From Strobilurus pachycystidiatus (taxonomy: Eukaryota; Basidiomycota; Agaricomycetes; Agaricales; Physalacriaceae): a stretch of 64,000 nt of DNA. Under the pieces are notes generated by a model. The model was not told where the DNA came from, searched no databases, and saw nothing but the letters and a program-made list of their open reading frames with translations. This document shows positions 36,838 through 48,139 of this stretch, piece by piece. The translations under genes were made by a program, and so were the position numbers. Within the stretch, counting starts at the first letter, position 1. Every line of letters starts with the position of its first letter. The stretch lies in assembly GCA_019915135.1 (NCBI GenBank), contig JAHLMK010000003.1:930001-994000 (forward strand). The letters are read 5' to 3'.

Positions 36838-38685
36838 CTACGGTCGTTGCTTAGAAGCAGACAACTGACTGAGTATTGAATTCACCCCAGACGGCTCCAG
36901 CACCACCTTGCTCCCGTCACAGCGCGCCTTGCTCGAAAACTCGGAACACAGCTCGTTTATATCGCAGTCCTTCACAGAGCGTTAGAATGAGAGATAATGC
37001 CGGAATGAAGACAAACCTTGAAATTCGGGTTCGACGTGATACTCCGCCACGCGCTCAGCACCTCAATGTTCTGGTCATTCTTCGTCGTCTTGGGGAAACT
37101 TGACGTGCCCTGGCACGCCACGACTCCGAACGGGTTCATTGTGCTCAGCTCCTTCCTCGTCGTCGGCCCAGTGACGAACGTCGACATGCCCTCCTGCTCC
37201 ATATGCCGCACGCAGTCGTTCTTGTTCCCCATGGGACAGACGTGTTTCTCGCTCTCCGACTCTGACGTCGACGACGAGGGCGTCCCAAACATCGCCTCGG
37301 ACCCCTGTGACGAAGGCGAGCTAGACGACGTCGAGTTGGACGGAGAATGCGCCGCGCTCATGTTGAGCGGCGTCTGGTGCACTATCGGGCTGATGACGGA
37401 CCCCGGCGACGACGAGTTGTTGAGCATATCCGTCATCGAGTCCATCCCGGGTGTAGGATTCAGATACCCAAACAGATCGTCCAGTGTGCCTGTATCTGCG
37501 CTATCTGTCGGAGCCCACGTCGACGACAGGTTCTGGAGATCAAAAGAAAAGTTGGGCGAGGTAGCGGAGTTCGTGACGGGTGGTGAGGATGTGGGCGTGG
37601 GGTCAAACATCGACGCCAGGGAAAAGTACGCTGGATTGCTGGCAATGGTCGTGAAATGCGAGGTGAGGTAGCCACCCTCGCGGTTGAAGCCAAAGTCCAT
37701 GCTGCCCGCGCCGCTGGTCGCTGTTGCTGTCGGCTCAGAGTCAAGCAGGTCCAGCATGTTGGGGTCAAAGGCGGTGAGCGAGGAGAGGTCGAGCGGGTTG
37801 GTATACTTTTCCAAAGACGGCTTTGGAGAGTTTCTGGAAAAGCTTGGCGAGAGTGTGGTGGACTCGGGCGGCGAAGACGAGGAGGTGGAGGCTGCATTCT
37901 TGGGGACCGAGAACGTGAAAGATCCCTGTTTGAGCGCCATATTTTCCGACTGTAACCGGCTGAGAAGATCGCGAAGGTTTTGATTCTCGGAAGTGGCCTG
38001 CTCATTGCGTGCCTCGAGAGAAGCAACTTTGTCTTCAAGCTAAAAGCAAATCATTGATTAATGAGCCGGAAACATCGGAGGCGCGACGTACATCCTTGAC
38101 GTGCTTTTCCTTGCGCTCCCTGAATGCGCGTTGGGCTGCTCGATTCTGCTCCTTGCGCTTCAGCAGACGGGTGTCGTCCTGTAAATATATGAGTAACAAG
38201 ACAACGGGATGTGTGCCCAGTGGTGCACTTACCGGTCCACCGCCAGACTTGCGTCGCGACGCACCGCCCTTTTTGTTGCTGGCCGCTGCACGACGTTTAG
38301 ACGGGCGGGAAGAACGCTTGGCACAAGGCAGCTTACATGTATGCTGTGCCTTGGAGCTCGGGCCCTCATCCAGATCGTCGTCAGTGCTGGCCTTGCGCTT
38401 CAGGTCGCGCTCAGCGTGCATGTCGTCGTCCCGTTGCTGTGAATCCCGCGGCGGGCTGGGGCTGCTGTCCTCGGAGGGCGGGTTGTAGCTCGGCATCGAG
38501 AACCGTGAGACATCATTCGGATCGACGCTGGTCGCAAAGTCGGTGGAGAGCGTCAGAGTGGGCGATGTCGAGGTGGGAAACTGCTTCTGCAGCAGCGCGA
38601 GAAATTCCTCGTCGGCGAGTTGGGAGAAGGTCGTCGCCTGCGATAGATCCCACGGCGGTGTGATGTCCGCAAAGCTGAGGTCCAT
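36838..38685 (-). CDS. AP-1-like bZIP oxidative-stress transcription factor (YAP1/PAP1 type), intact
   Basis: Predicted 564-residue regulator that enters the nucleus when cysteine oxidation masks its export signal and activates antioxidant genes. Four exons: ATG at 38,685 (MDLSFADITPP); intron ~38,180-38,232; a short bZIP exon; intron ~38,040-38,093; the long exon to 37,017; intron 36,970-37,016; last exon to TAG at 36,838. The basic region KRKEQNRAAQRAFRERKEKH (about residues 158-177) has the fungal QxxxAQxAFRxR signature, followed by a leucine zipper to ~215. N-terminal Cys-rich region: C448 and C456 (CPMGNKNDC), with C489 nearby. C-terminal region: C523, C529 and C538 in DCDINELCSEF, which also looks like the Crm1 export site. 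An in-frame upstream extension to 38,826 is open, but the chosen ATG gives the usual N-terminus. Only intact copy in the array. Confidence 0.9.
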
Positions 38686-38863
38686 TGCTCGGAGCGGTCG
38701 GGGGCGGGAGTGCGCGGAGGTGAAAGAGAGAGACAGAGGACGATAGGCGAGTGATAGCCGGTGTAGAGCGCCGACGCTGGGCTCAACGGCGTCGAGGTAG
38801 AGGAAAGAGAATGAATTACTCAGCACTGTTTCTCAAAGCCGTGATCGACCGCTCGTCTGCCGT

Positions 38864-40018
38864 TGTTTGGCAACAGTGACGCGTGGCCAGCATCTCAACT
38901 AGGCTAGGGCCCGCACTCTTGTACGCCCCGAGTTTCAGATGTGAGTACAAGAATCTCTATTCAACGCTTGTAAGTTGCACCGTACAGTGCGTACGCTCAT
39001 GAGTAGGTACGGGTCTACTGAAATGGGGGGAAAAGACGGGCTCAGAGCTGCGAACGTGCGCATTGAGAGTATGTCTGCGAATTGCGAGTAGTGCATCCCT
39101 TGAGTTGGAGATGATTCAACTGTTTGAACGCATAACTTTCGTTCGACGACAGTCATGAATGTCTGACCTCATAACGGATGTAGTTAACCGATTTCCCGAA
39201 GTCCTCCTCCGGGTCCGACGCTGTTGACTCGTCCCACAACATCTGACCACTCTTAGATTGCGATGATTCACGTCGGAGGGTTGCATACTTGATCGTCAAA
39301 GTTCATATGCTGTACCATCTCTTGAACTTCCTAGCATCGACTAGGCGCTGGACATGAGGAAGGCTGCAATACACAAGCAATACACATTAGCGATCGGTTG
39401 ACACGAAGTAGAGTGAGAGTGAGATGACTCCGCTGCATTGACGAGAAAGCAAACACTGAGTACGACAGGGAAGGTCCGTGGTCAGTGGAGGTCGCTGCCA
39501 CCCCTGGTGTGCGTCTTGCAATAGGCTCAACGTTCAAACGCACTCCTGGAAACAGTGAGGACAATGGAGGTTTTCGTCCGACCCACTTGCTGTATTGCCC
39601 AAAGGCTGAGTTGGGACGCGAAACTTCGCTTGCTCAGTGCGTTCAATTGTGACTTAATTTCCGCGAAGAAGACTTAGCTGCTGTACCAACCGGTCATCGC
39701 TGGCAGCACAGATATAGAACTACACCCTCGCCGCCTTCCTGGTCGCCATGATTGGCCTTGGTTCGAACATACCTTACCAGATGGTATACGGACAGCCCAC
39801 CATCACACACAACTGCAATTTGAGGGATTTGCGCCTCGGGGATGTCTCACTAAAGGCACAATTCTTTGCCGTATACGGGGTTGAATTAGAATGTCACTAC
39901 AAAGATAGAGAGTAACGAGAGATAGCTTGAAAGAATCACGTACAAATGCTAAAGGAGGGGAATCTGGGTCTATGGGCGGTATCCACGAGAATAAATAAAA
40001 ATATCACACAATGCGTCA
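38864..40018. other. Intergenic spacer at the right edge of the array
   Basis: About 1.15 kb between the YAP1 5' side and the 3' end of the ERF4-like gene. No domain-bearing ORF; two minus-strand frames (38,935-39,156; 39,331-39,564) have no recognisable features. It should contain the promoter of the intact YAP1. Confidence 0.6.
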
Positions 40019-41276
40019 CTACAAAAAGATCGTGTCAGGAAAACAGTCAAGAGAAGGATCTCCGTTACGCACATAGTACTCGATCTCCATCTGGTGTGGG
40101 TCCGAGTCAATCATCAGAACATCTAGACGCCGATGGACCACTCACAAACAGAAAGGCGACGTCACCCGGCCACAAGAGGTGCAGACCAGCAGGATTGAAC
40201 AGGCCTGTGTTGAGTTCTTCAAACAGATCCCTCAACCGCCGCATCTCCTACGAAAAGAAAGCACATCAGGCACGCCGCCACACCGCCCGAATGAATGAGC
40301 AGGTGCACCTTGTCATAATGCGATGAGGCCACCAGACGCGATAGGTAGAGCGTGACAACAGCGAGAACGTTATCCAGCATGCTCATGCGCAAACTATGCG
40401 CCTCAATGAGGCGCTCGTTTATGGCATTGATAGATTCCAAGAACTGCGTAGGTGTTATCTATGATCCATGGGTCAGCTCTAGCCCGCATCCAATAGAGGA
40501 GTGCTTAATCACCCGGCCTTCGAGTTCGAGAGGATATATCGGCGCAAACTGGGTCAGCTCGCCGCCGGTGTAATCCCTCTCTATTCGAATGATCTCACGC
40601 GGATGGTGTACGCCAATATGCCCAACGGGAAGGGTCCCAAACGCAGCGTCCGTGGGCGGAGGGCCAAAGTAATATGATGACTTCGGAATTAGGCGCTTGG
40701 ATTGTCTATGAGGGCAGATGAGTGATTAAGATTGAGATATACACGCCACACGTACGAATGTCGAATGACTTTGGCACCGCCGCCGTAATCCCGGTGTCCG
40801 TTGGTCGACGGCGGCTGGATAACCTCCCATGGCGGCGGTGACGGGCCTGGCTTGATTCCCGATGCCCTCCGAGACGGCGCAGGACTCGTCTTCTCGCTGG
40901 CATCTGCAAACAACAGCCGTCCAGACGAATCGACTATCGAGTCGCCCAAATCGACCACGACCGTCGTGTCCTGTGTATGATTTCCCGCTTCTTGCAGCGG
41001 ATGCCAGTCCTTTTCCTCCTCCGCAGCCGTCGTCGTCGAGTCCCGCTGTACCACCGAATCCGAATCCGAGTCCTTCTCCTTGGGCAAGTTGGCGGCGCCC
41101 GTACCCCGCGACAACGTCGCCTCCTCTGTCCGCCACGTCATCGTCGCTGCCTCCTCGCCTATGCTTTTTCTGCTGCCAAGCGAGTGTGTTGAGACGGTTC
41201 CATCGTCGTTTTCTCGCGGAGATCGAGAGAAGGTGTAAGGCGAGAGGGCGGTAATGTCAAGGACTTCGCTGGTCAT
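40019..41276 (-). CDS. Ras palmitoyltransferase subunit, ERF4/SHR5/Golgin A7 family
   Basis: Predicted accessory subunit that stabilises the DHHC palmitoyltransferase ERF2 and allows Ras palmitoylation at the ER/Golgi. Exon 1 (ATG at 41,276) encodes a ~175-residue low-complexity, charged N-terminus. Three further introns follow: ~40,706-40,755 (GTACGTGTGG to CCTCATAG), 40,458-40,511 and 40,250-40,310. The conserved domain reads RIERDYTGGELTQFAPIYPL, then ITPTQFLESINAINERLIEA, then MRRLRDLFEELNTG, LFNPAGLHLLWPG. This matches the Golgin A7/ERF4 pattern (RDY, F-P-x-E-L, N-x-x-x-x-E-A). A last intron gives the C-terminus FMEIEYYVRNGD and the stop at 40,019. The long N-terminal extension is usual in basidiomycetes. 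Confidence 0.85.
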
Positions 41277-41702
41277 GGCTTCATCGAAACAGGGCCTCGT
41301 TGACCAGTGGCAGTGAGAGAGCCCAGGTGGCCGTTCGCCACAGTGATGGTGGGTGCTGTGAGAGAGAAGGTCCCCTTACGTAAATGATCGGGGTATTTCT
41401 TTTGCGCCACACTCGAGAGGACTGTCAGTCTTCCAGGTGCAGAGATATTGTCCTTTCTCATTAATGCATGGGGTGACTGAAGCTCAGTGTATGTGCAATA
41501 CTTGTACATTGTACAAAACAAGGACAGCCTTAGAGAAGGCACGGTCGGCAATAGCGAGACATGGTTGACCATTATCTTCAAATCTGACTCTCCGTTGGTA
41601 CTTGATACTTCTTGGTGTCAACACTCGTCTCAAGTTCAACATATGTATCGACTGAGTACTACAGCTATGAGAACACTGGAGAACGCTATCGTCGGTTGAA
41701 AG
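41277..41702. other. Intergenic spacer, ERF4-like promoter side
   Basis: Holds the 5' flank of the ERF4-like gene and the 3' flank of the MYND gene, both on the minus strand. No coding signal seen. Confidence 0.5.
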
Positions 41703-43652
41703 TCAAAATGATTTATCTGCCTCAGAAGGACTATACGTGATGTATCCCGTGTTCTCCAAAGTTTTCCAATCCATCACAGCCAGTCGCCGAATGGAAGACT
41801 GTCCCATGGGCAGACGAAAGGCCATCGGAATCCCAGCGTTACGGTGCACATCTACCATGACCTGTGCGTACTCGTCATGATCCCGGTACTGTTCTAGCGG
41901 GCGGAAGTGAACTTTGACAGGCGTGCGCATCAGGTCAAAATCCCTGACCATTCGATGGTCGTGGTCCATGTTGGATTGCATGATACTGCGAGTAACGTAG
42001 GAGAAGAAGTACAGGTCGCGGGATGAGGTCGTTTGGCACATGTTCACTAACAGAACAGAGGGATCAGTGAATGAAACACTGTTGATGGTAGAGAACGCTT
42101 ACTCTTCTGCTCCTCACGACTGACAGGGCATAGATCTCGATGGCGAGCTGTCCAGTCTGCCTTTTGGCATTGGCGCGAGCAGTAATAATAAAGACCACAT
42201 CCTCCGCATTTCTTTAACGGACGCGCATGATGAGCCTCGAGGTTTGGGCACTAGTGACCGGAAGTGTCAGATGTTATCTGGCGGGGAGCTCAAAAAACTC
42301 ACCAAATGGGAGTCGCAAATTGTCACCGGATATTCTTGGTATTGCTCGTAAAGTCGACGCATTTCTACGAGCCGAAACTGGAAGTTCCTGTACGTCTCCG
42401 ATGAGAAAAGAGCGACTGTAGTGTAGTTGGACCGTGGGACGATCTCCCGTGACGCAGATTTGAGAACGGAATGGTACATGGTATATGGCGCCAAAATCAT
42501 CAGGTTCTTCAACATCGTGTCAACGTACACCTTTTGCATGTTGGCATCGTAAGCGTCCGCATGTTCAGAGAGTGTTGATTGCACCCGGAAAAGGCTGAGA
42601 AGGGCTTTTCCATCGAACACCTGCTTAGCCAAGGGAGCGCCAAAAACCGTGATAAGACGGTCAATGTGGTTATATGCCGCCATGACGCAGCTGGCAGTCA
42701 AGGAAAGAATAACTCGTTTCTCCGGAAGGTTCGGCTGCGACTTGTCGAGTTTTCGCAATATGGGTGATGTAGAAACGGCATTCAACACTTGGCACGTCCA
42801 CCGGATATCCCCCGTGTGCAGCAATCCGTCAGTGATCCTCTTTTCCGTAAGGGGGAAGATCATGGCGCGGTAAGCATTGGCGAGGAGACCGACTGCCGAA
42901 TTGAACTGGTCATGGGTTATATTCCTTCTCTTGACAAGGTCAAGACCTTCGACAACGGCGGATTGAAAGACAGGAATGAGCTGCGCGGCATGACACATGT
43001 TTTTATAGAGTTCCTGAGCAAATAGCGGTAGCTTGGACCGATCGTCCTTGATCACAAGGCCAATCGCCTGGAAGCATTGAGATATAACCTGCCTTCGCGA
43101 GGACGGTGACGCATATGAGCTATTGAAAAGAAGTGAAGGGACTTGGATCGCAGCCATGAATCCCGAAGTGCCGTCGGGTGTTGTCGCTTTCTGGGATACG
43201 TACTCCGTATAGACGGAAGGGTGGAGGCGCTCGTTGCAAAAATGCGCGAGAAGAGTAGCTGCCACCTCGGCGAAGTTCCGTTTGAACTCTCCTTCGCGGC
43301 CGGGAATCACGATGTCTGTGATGATGTAACTGATCCAGACAGTCATGTATTTGACAAGTTTGACGACGACTCTGCTTGCCTCGACAGCAAATGGTGACCC
43401 AGGGATGTTGCTAGAGGCTCTACGAAGTAGACCTGCAGAAATACTGGCATCGAGAGCTTTCATAGCCTCGTAGGCGACGTTCAGTGAGTCATTCGGGTCA
43501 TCGGTTGGTACTGGTGCTCCCTCGGCAGGAACTCGAGTATTTTCGATATGGATAAGGTAGTCCGAAAATCGTTGGAAAGCAGAGCGGTTGTGAACGGCGC
43601 GCCTGCCCAAATCCATCAGAGCATCCTGATCGAGTCTTTTCGACGCCGGCAT
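41703..43652 (-). CDS. MYND-type zinc-finger protein
   Basis: Predicted 613-residue protein in three exons: 43,652-42,303 (450 codons), 42,250-42,103 and 42,046-41,703. Exon lengths sum to a multiple of three. The large helical N-terminal region has no recognised domain. Exon 2 encodes a MYND finger (about residues 451-485) with CPN, CGGCG, YYYCSRQC, QKADW, and HRDLC providing the Cys/His ligands. The C-terminal ~115 residues (VKVHFRPLEQYRDHDEYAQV) are conserved-looking but unassigned. MYND fingers bind proline-rich peptides; in mushrooms these proteins form large families of unknown role. The start is MPASKRL; an upstream in-frame Met at 43,712 is possible but lies in the short divergent promoter. 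Confidence 0.8.
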
Positions 43653-43906
43653 TGTGAAAAAGCTAAGAGCTTGTGAGTAGGTAGGTAACCGAATAATAGA
43701 CTGGATATACACTCAATTTACGCTTTATTTGCTGTGGGTGACGAGGAACAAGTTGCAACTATTATTGCATCAGGAGTGCATCAGGGATCGAACGTGACGG
43801 GTTTGAGCCGGACCGATGTCCCGCTCTCATTTAACTTGTCTCTCGACTTCATCTTCATCTTGACATTGACCAGGTCGGACTACCTAACTTACTGATTATA
43901 AGACAT
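43653..43906. promoter_or_regulatory. Divergent promoter, MYND gene / nicotinamidase
   Basis: 254 bp separates the two start codons on opposite strands, so both genes must share this short control region. Confidence 0.6.
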
Positions 43907-44664
43907 ATGGCTTCACGACCGGACTCTTTCACGCCTGCTCTGCTCATTATTGACATGCAGAACGACTTCTGCCCGCCGGTGCGCAGTCTCTCACTTCCGA
44001 GGTACTCGCAGATAAGACCCATATCTAACAGAACGGATCTCTTGCTGTATCTGGCGGTCGCGACATAATTCCCTTCATCAACGAGCTCATCTCATATCCC
44101 TCTTTTACGACGCGCATCGCAACGAAAGACTTTCACCCACTGGACCATATATCGTTTGCGTCCAACCAACCAGCACCCAACAATGTCCCGTTCACGTCCT
44201 TCGCCACTGTAACGAACCCACACAACTCCTCCGAATCGTACGAGACTCGCTTGTGGCCGAACCACTGCGTCCAGGGCACGCCTGGCGCCGAGCTTGTCGA
44301 GGGATTAGATCCTGATGGCAAACTCGACAGAGTCATCGAGAAGGGTAAAGACTGTCGCGTCGAGATGTATTCGGTCTTCTACGACCCGTTCACGTCTCCT
44401 CGCATCAGCGATAGCGGTACTGCGTCCCTTCTGAAGGAGAGCAAGGTCAATTGGGTATACGTCGTCGGGCTTGCATTCGATTACTGCGTTCGGGCCAGCG
44501 CCCTTGATGCTCGCAAGGAAGGTTTCGAGGTGGTCGTCGTCATGGATGGGACTAAGGCAGTTGACGGGTCGGAGGAAAATGTTCGGAAGGTGCAGGAGGA
44601 GCTACGAGCTGTTGGTATACACGTTGTTTCGAAAGACGATGCTCAAGTTCTGTGGTTGAAGTAG
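43907..44664 (+). CDS. Nicotinamidase (PNC1-type isochorismatase fold)
   Basis: Predicted 234-residue enzyme hydrolysing nicotinamide to nicotinate for NAD+ salvage. Exon 1 is 43,907-43,978, a 53-nt intron ends at 44,031, and exon 2 runs to TAG at 44,664. The catalytic triad is visible: D16 in LLIIDMQNDF, K128 in VIEKGKD, C176 in GLAFDYCVRASA. Metal ligands correspond to D57 and H59 in TKDFHPLDH plus H102 in LWPNHCVQGTPG, the last being a hallmark of nicotinamidases. Length fits the family. The 3' end lies only 40 bp from the convergent neighbour's stop codon. Confidence 0.92.
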
Positions 44665-44704
44665 TGCGTATCGTCAAAAATATCTCTATTTACGGCTTGA
44701 CTAA

Positions 44705-46263
44705 CTAATACTCCTCATCATCTTCGAGATCATACTCTGAATATTCGTTCTCTTCTCTCTCCTCATTGTTTCCATGAGATTGCTGCTCAACAACTTCATT
44801 TGGGTCTTGGTCTGCATCGTTGTCACTGTCCTCGTGTCTAAGCAGCTGCGCTTGCGAGATAGGCAATGTCTTCACACCAGGAGGTGGTTCGACGCGCTTC
44901 GACTCCCTTTCCTTTCTCTGCTCGTCAATTGCGTTGCCGCTCATCATTTCATGCCACACATCGAAGAGAATTCTAGCCAAATATCACTGAATCCAAGGTC
45001 ATTACCAAGGGGCATAATCACACACCTAGCGTCATTACCCGCACAGATATACTTTGTCGTATTATTCTCTGTCGACGGAAGTCCAAGGTCCGACGCCATT
45101 CCCTTTGCGGTCTCAGATGTGTGACTCGATTTGAGCGAGCTGTACAGCCCACAGACGTCCACGACATAGACCTGTGGCCCCCGAGGGCCGGGCCCCTGGT
45201 CGTTGCGTGGTGTCGCGTAGTTGAAGAAGCACCGTAGCCCGCTCTGCCATTGAGACACATCTACGCCACATCGTGTGGACAGATAGTCGAGCGTCTTAGT
45301 CTCATTCGCCACGAGTAGGATCATTGGCTGTCCCCCGGAGAAGATAGTCGCAAGTCGAAGATTAGCGCAGGCCTGGTCTAGCGTTTCTGAGGATCCATAT
45401 GCAAACTTCTACGAGCGGAGAAGGTCGTCGATCAGCACGAAACTTGAAGGTACAGTAGAGGTGCAGGATTCTCACAGATCGGGCATCCGCATACAGACCA
45501 ATGTCTTTCTTGAGATTGAAATGGTGTGAGGTAGACGGGGTACAATCTCCGACCTCAGAATACGAAAACCCGATATCCAAGTATGTATCTGTTCCAGGAA
45601 ATGTCGTGAATGCGAAAGAAACCATGCGTAGTTTCTTCATCGCGTCTAAATGATGCCTCGAGAGTCCATATTCATTCGGAATGAGAATGTCGCCTTGCAT
45701 AACACGAAGCAGCACCCTACAAGCGCGTTAAAAACCGCTTTTCAAGATATCGTGTGGCGTGCTGATAGTGATCGATCCCCCTACTTACCTGTTGTGCTCA
45801 AACATAGAACGATTCACCCCATCCGAGCCAGCATCGCGGTACTTGGCATTCTCTTGGGGCAGTTTCTGCAGCTTTTTCGCCAATACGTCGCCATTCTGGA
45901 ACACGACAGGCGAGAGCGACTCGAACGTCCTGCTTAACACCATATCCCGTGGGCTCCATTTTCGAAGGACGTTTGTGATGGCATCTTTTGGTACGAGGAG
46001 GTGTACGGAGCCTGTACGCTTTAGGCCTGATAGATGATAGACGTCAGAATTCGCGAGATAACGGGAAGGATGAAGATTTGCGGCGTACCCAAGACTAGTC
46101 GTAGAGGACCATTGAAGTTTTGAAACAGGTCTTTGACGACGGCTTTCTTATCGTAGTTTTTCCTGGGATGAGAACTTCAGAGCTGTGAGTAATGGATTGA
46201 GGCCGAGTCAGCTTACTGCCTGAATAGTTGGGAGGTCAACGCGACTTGATAGTACTCAGTCAT
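44705..46263 (-). CDS. Gfd2/YDR514C-like (DEDDh-fold) protein, paralog 1
   Basis: Multi-exon gene starting MTEYYQVALTSQLFRQ (46,263); following exons read KNYDKKAVVKDLFQNFNGPL, then LKRTGSVHLLVPKDAITN, then NRSMFEHNRVLLRVMQGD, then LRMVSFAFTTFPGTDTYLDI, GFSYSE, and the late motif CAGNDARILFDVWHEMMSG. The tail is acidic (EYSEYDLEDDEEY). The order (hydrophobic strand, xIGFSY, late AGNDA) matches the RNase-H-like C-terminal domain of Gfd2/YDR514C proteins. The early catalytic D-x-E expected after the first strand is not seen (VSFAF). Function unknown; possibly RNA- or nucleic-acid-related. Lies head-to-tail with a paralog. Confidence 0.6.
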
Positions 46264-46545
46264 GGCACTATGGTTGGAGGCGAAAGGAAGTTCTTGATGG
46301 ACAACGCATTTCAAGCTGCGCTCTATGCACAGCAGCGGGGATTTGCGACTCGTTCATCCGAGACTCTGAGTAAGCGGAACACAAAAGTAAAATGTTTGTA
46401 ACCAGATTCGGCAGCGAAACAACGATTTAGGAATGATAGGATACAGATTGCGGACGTAAGTAGATTCTCAGCGTGGCAATTTTTCCTCTTACTTCGACAA
46501 CATGCACCCAGAGGCAGCAATGGACGTGAGTGTACTTCCGAGTTG

Positions 46546-48139
46546 TCAAAACTCATCGTCGGTATCCTGTCCATAATCTGACTCGGCCTCCTCCAGCATC
46601 CCTCCTCCGTGTGCTTGTGCCGTATCCGCTGGGCCAGACTCTGCTACAGGTGCTTCGTCATTGGGATCGCCCTCGTCATCGTCGTCGTCGTCGCCTGCGA
46701 CCACTTGGGCAGTCGGTGCTGGCTGAGCAGGCACCGTCACAGGAGCCGGCAGGGTGCTCCAGTATCTACTTTGTTCATCAATTGCGTCGCCCTCGCCCAT
46801 CTTTGACCACATCTCCAGCACGTATCTGATCAAGGTGAGTTTACAGGATACTTATGTCGAGGAGAAACCACTCACCTCGATTCGTTCCCAGCGCATTGAT
46901 CAGGCCCACCCTTTGGCGGTGCCTCTGGTATCCTGAACTCTCGCGCGCCAAGCACTATGGTCTCGACAAGCTGACTAGTTGGGAACATCTTTTGCGCGAG
47001 GACGTTCACGTCGACGAGGAATACCTCCCCAGGGGTCGCCGGTGCAGCACCGTGCCGGGGTGATGAGTACTCGAATAGGTCCTTCAGGCCCTCCTTCCAG
47101 TTAGATATGTCGATATCACATCGCTTGAGGTAACTTTTGGTCCTGGTCGCGTTCCAGACGAGGAGTAATGTTGGCTCGTTACGGTCAGACAGTAACCGCT
47201 GAAGAATTCTGTTCGCCTCGGCAGCATCGACGTTCTCCGCCTGTCCGTAACTGAAGGTCTGTGAGAGTAATCAGGATGGTTGTGGCATATTCAAGCTACT
47301 GTGACGTACAGCTTTTCTGGCCGCGTTTAAAAGCCCTCTGTCGCTCATATCAAGATGTCGCGTTGTCGCTGGCTCGGCGCTCCCGGCAGTGCACTCCGTG
47401 TAACCGACTTCGATTGCTCTTTCCGCCCCTCTCCAGAAAGTGATAACCAGCGTCACAATTCTCAACGACTTGAGTCTCGAGATCTGACCCCTTTCCAAGG
47501 AGAATCGGCGTTGTTCGTGCGGACTGAGGCCTCTCCCCAGAATACGATACAATACTCTACGAAGAGATCAGGACTCGGAATGAGATGTCGCGTGGAGTTG
47601 GATGGCACCTGCAATGCTCGAACATGGCACGAGAAATGCCATCCACAGAGTCGTCAAAGTAGGACTTATTTGCTGCGCTCGTGTCTCTTGAATCCTGCTT
47701 GTTCTTCCCGGGCTTCAGCTTGAGGCTTTCCAGTTTGGCCGCGAGGTCCTGCGCTGTGCGGAAACTGATGGGGGACAAGGACTCGTAGTGACGGGCTGGG
47801 TAGGGAGCTCTGTCGAGCCGTCTGCCTGCGACTCTTGCATTATTGTCATCGAGGACCAGAAGGTAGGACGCTCCGCTTCTCATGATTCCTTCATAAACTG
47901 TTAGATTTGCCGCAATGATGATTCGATGATCCATCAACCTAGGACCATTTCCAGAGGCCCATCGTCTGCTCTCCCTCTCCCCGCAAATATGGCTTCAGCG
48001 ACCCGCTCGCTGTCGTAGCGATGGCTAGAATTGACAGAATTCAAGACGTCGTCAGGGATGAGAACGATTGCACGCACGCTCTGAACAGCGCGGTCAATAT
48101 CGAGCCTTGACCACCTAGTTGATGGTAATACGGTGACAT
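46546..48139 (-). CDS. Gfd2/YDR514C-like (DEDDh-fold) protein, paralog 2
   Basis: Same exon plan as its downstream neighbour. The start was chosen by alignment: MSPYYHQLGGQGSILTALFR (48,139) spliced to AHRYDSERVAEAIF mirrors MTEYYQ...LFRQKNYDKK. Later matching blocks: MRSGASYLLVLDDNNARVAG, ISRAMFEHCRVLYRIL (intron 47,553-47,603), LRIVTLVITFWRGAERAIEV, GYTEC, and CAGNESRYVLEMWSKMGEGD. The tail is acidic (DYGQDTDDEF). The late motif is GNES instead of GNDA, and the early D-x-E is again missing, so it is probably not an active exonuclease. The 282 bp between the two genes favours a tandem gene duplication. Confidence 0.58.

Larger units (their letters stand above)
1..38863. repeat. Tandem array of an ~11.1 kb unit (3.5 copies)
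   Basis: Four direct copies of one unit follow each other. Equivalent positions 2, 10,911, 22,012 and 33,068 all begin a CA/CT-TTTTGGGAGGTATTT stretch, giving periods of 10,909, 11,101 and 11,056 bp. The unit holds a TATA-led multi-intron stretch, a SKI8 5' fragment, a YAP1 gene or relic, a G-rich block and a degenerate 5 kb segment. Homology of the last copy to the others stops at about 38,863, just upstream of the intact YAP1. The left edge lies outside the window. Copies A and B are near-identical from ~2.8 kb to 10.9 kb of A, so amplification or homogenisation is recent. An assembly artefact is unlikely because the copies carry private indels and substitutions. Confidence 0.95.
33068..38863 (+). 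repeat. Array unit, copy D (partial, right end of array)
   Basis: Partial unit containing the TATA unit, the SKI8 fragment and the only intact YAP1 gene. The G-rich block and degenerate 5 kb segment are absent. Similarity to A-C stops after CTCGTCTGCCGT near 38,863, and single-copy sequence follows. The simplest reading is that this edge is the ancestral YAP1 locus from which the truncated copies were derived. Confidence 0.85.

Noticed and set aside
38034..38826. YAP1 start at 38,826 with 47 extra residues
   Set aside because: In frame but compositionally 5'UTR-like; MDLSF at 38,685 matches the expected N-terminus and is the ATG carried over into the truncated copies.
1..38863. Array as a transposon, helitron or rDNA
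   Set aside because: No transposase, reverse transcriptase, Rep/helicase, LTR, terminal inverted repeats at unit ends or rRNA sequence recognised; the units contain host genes instead.
40862..41254. Pro/Ser-rich plus-strand ORF
   Set aside because: Antisense to the low-complexity N-terminus of the ERF4-like gene.
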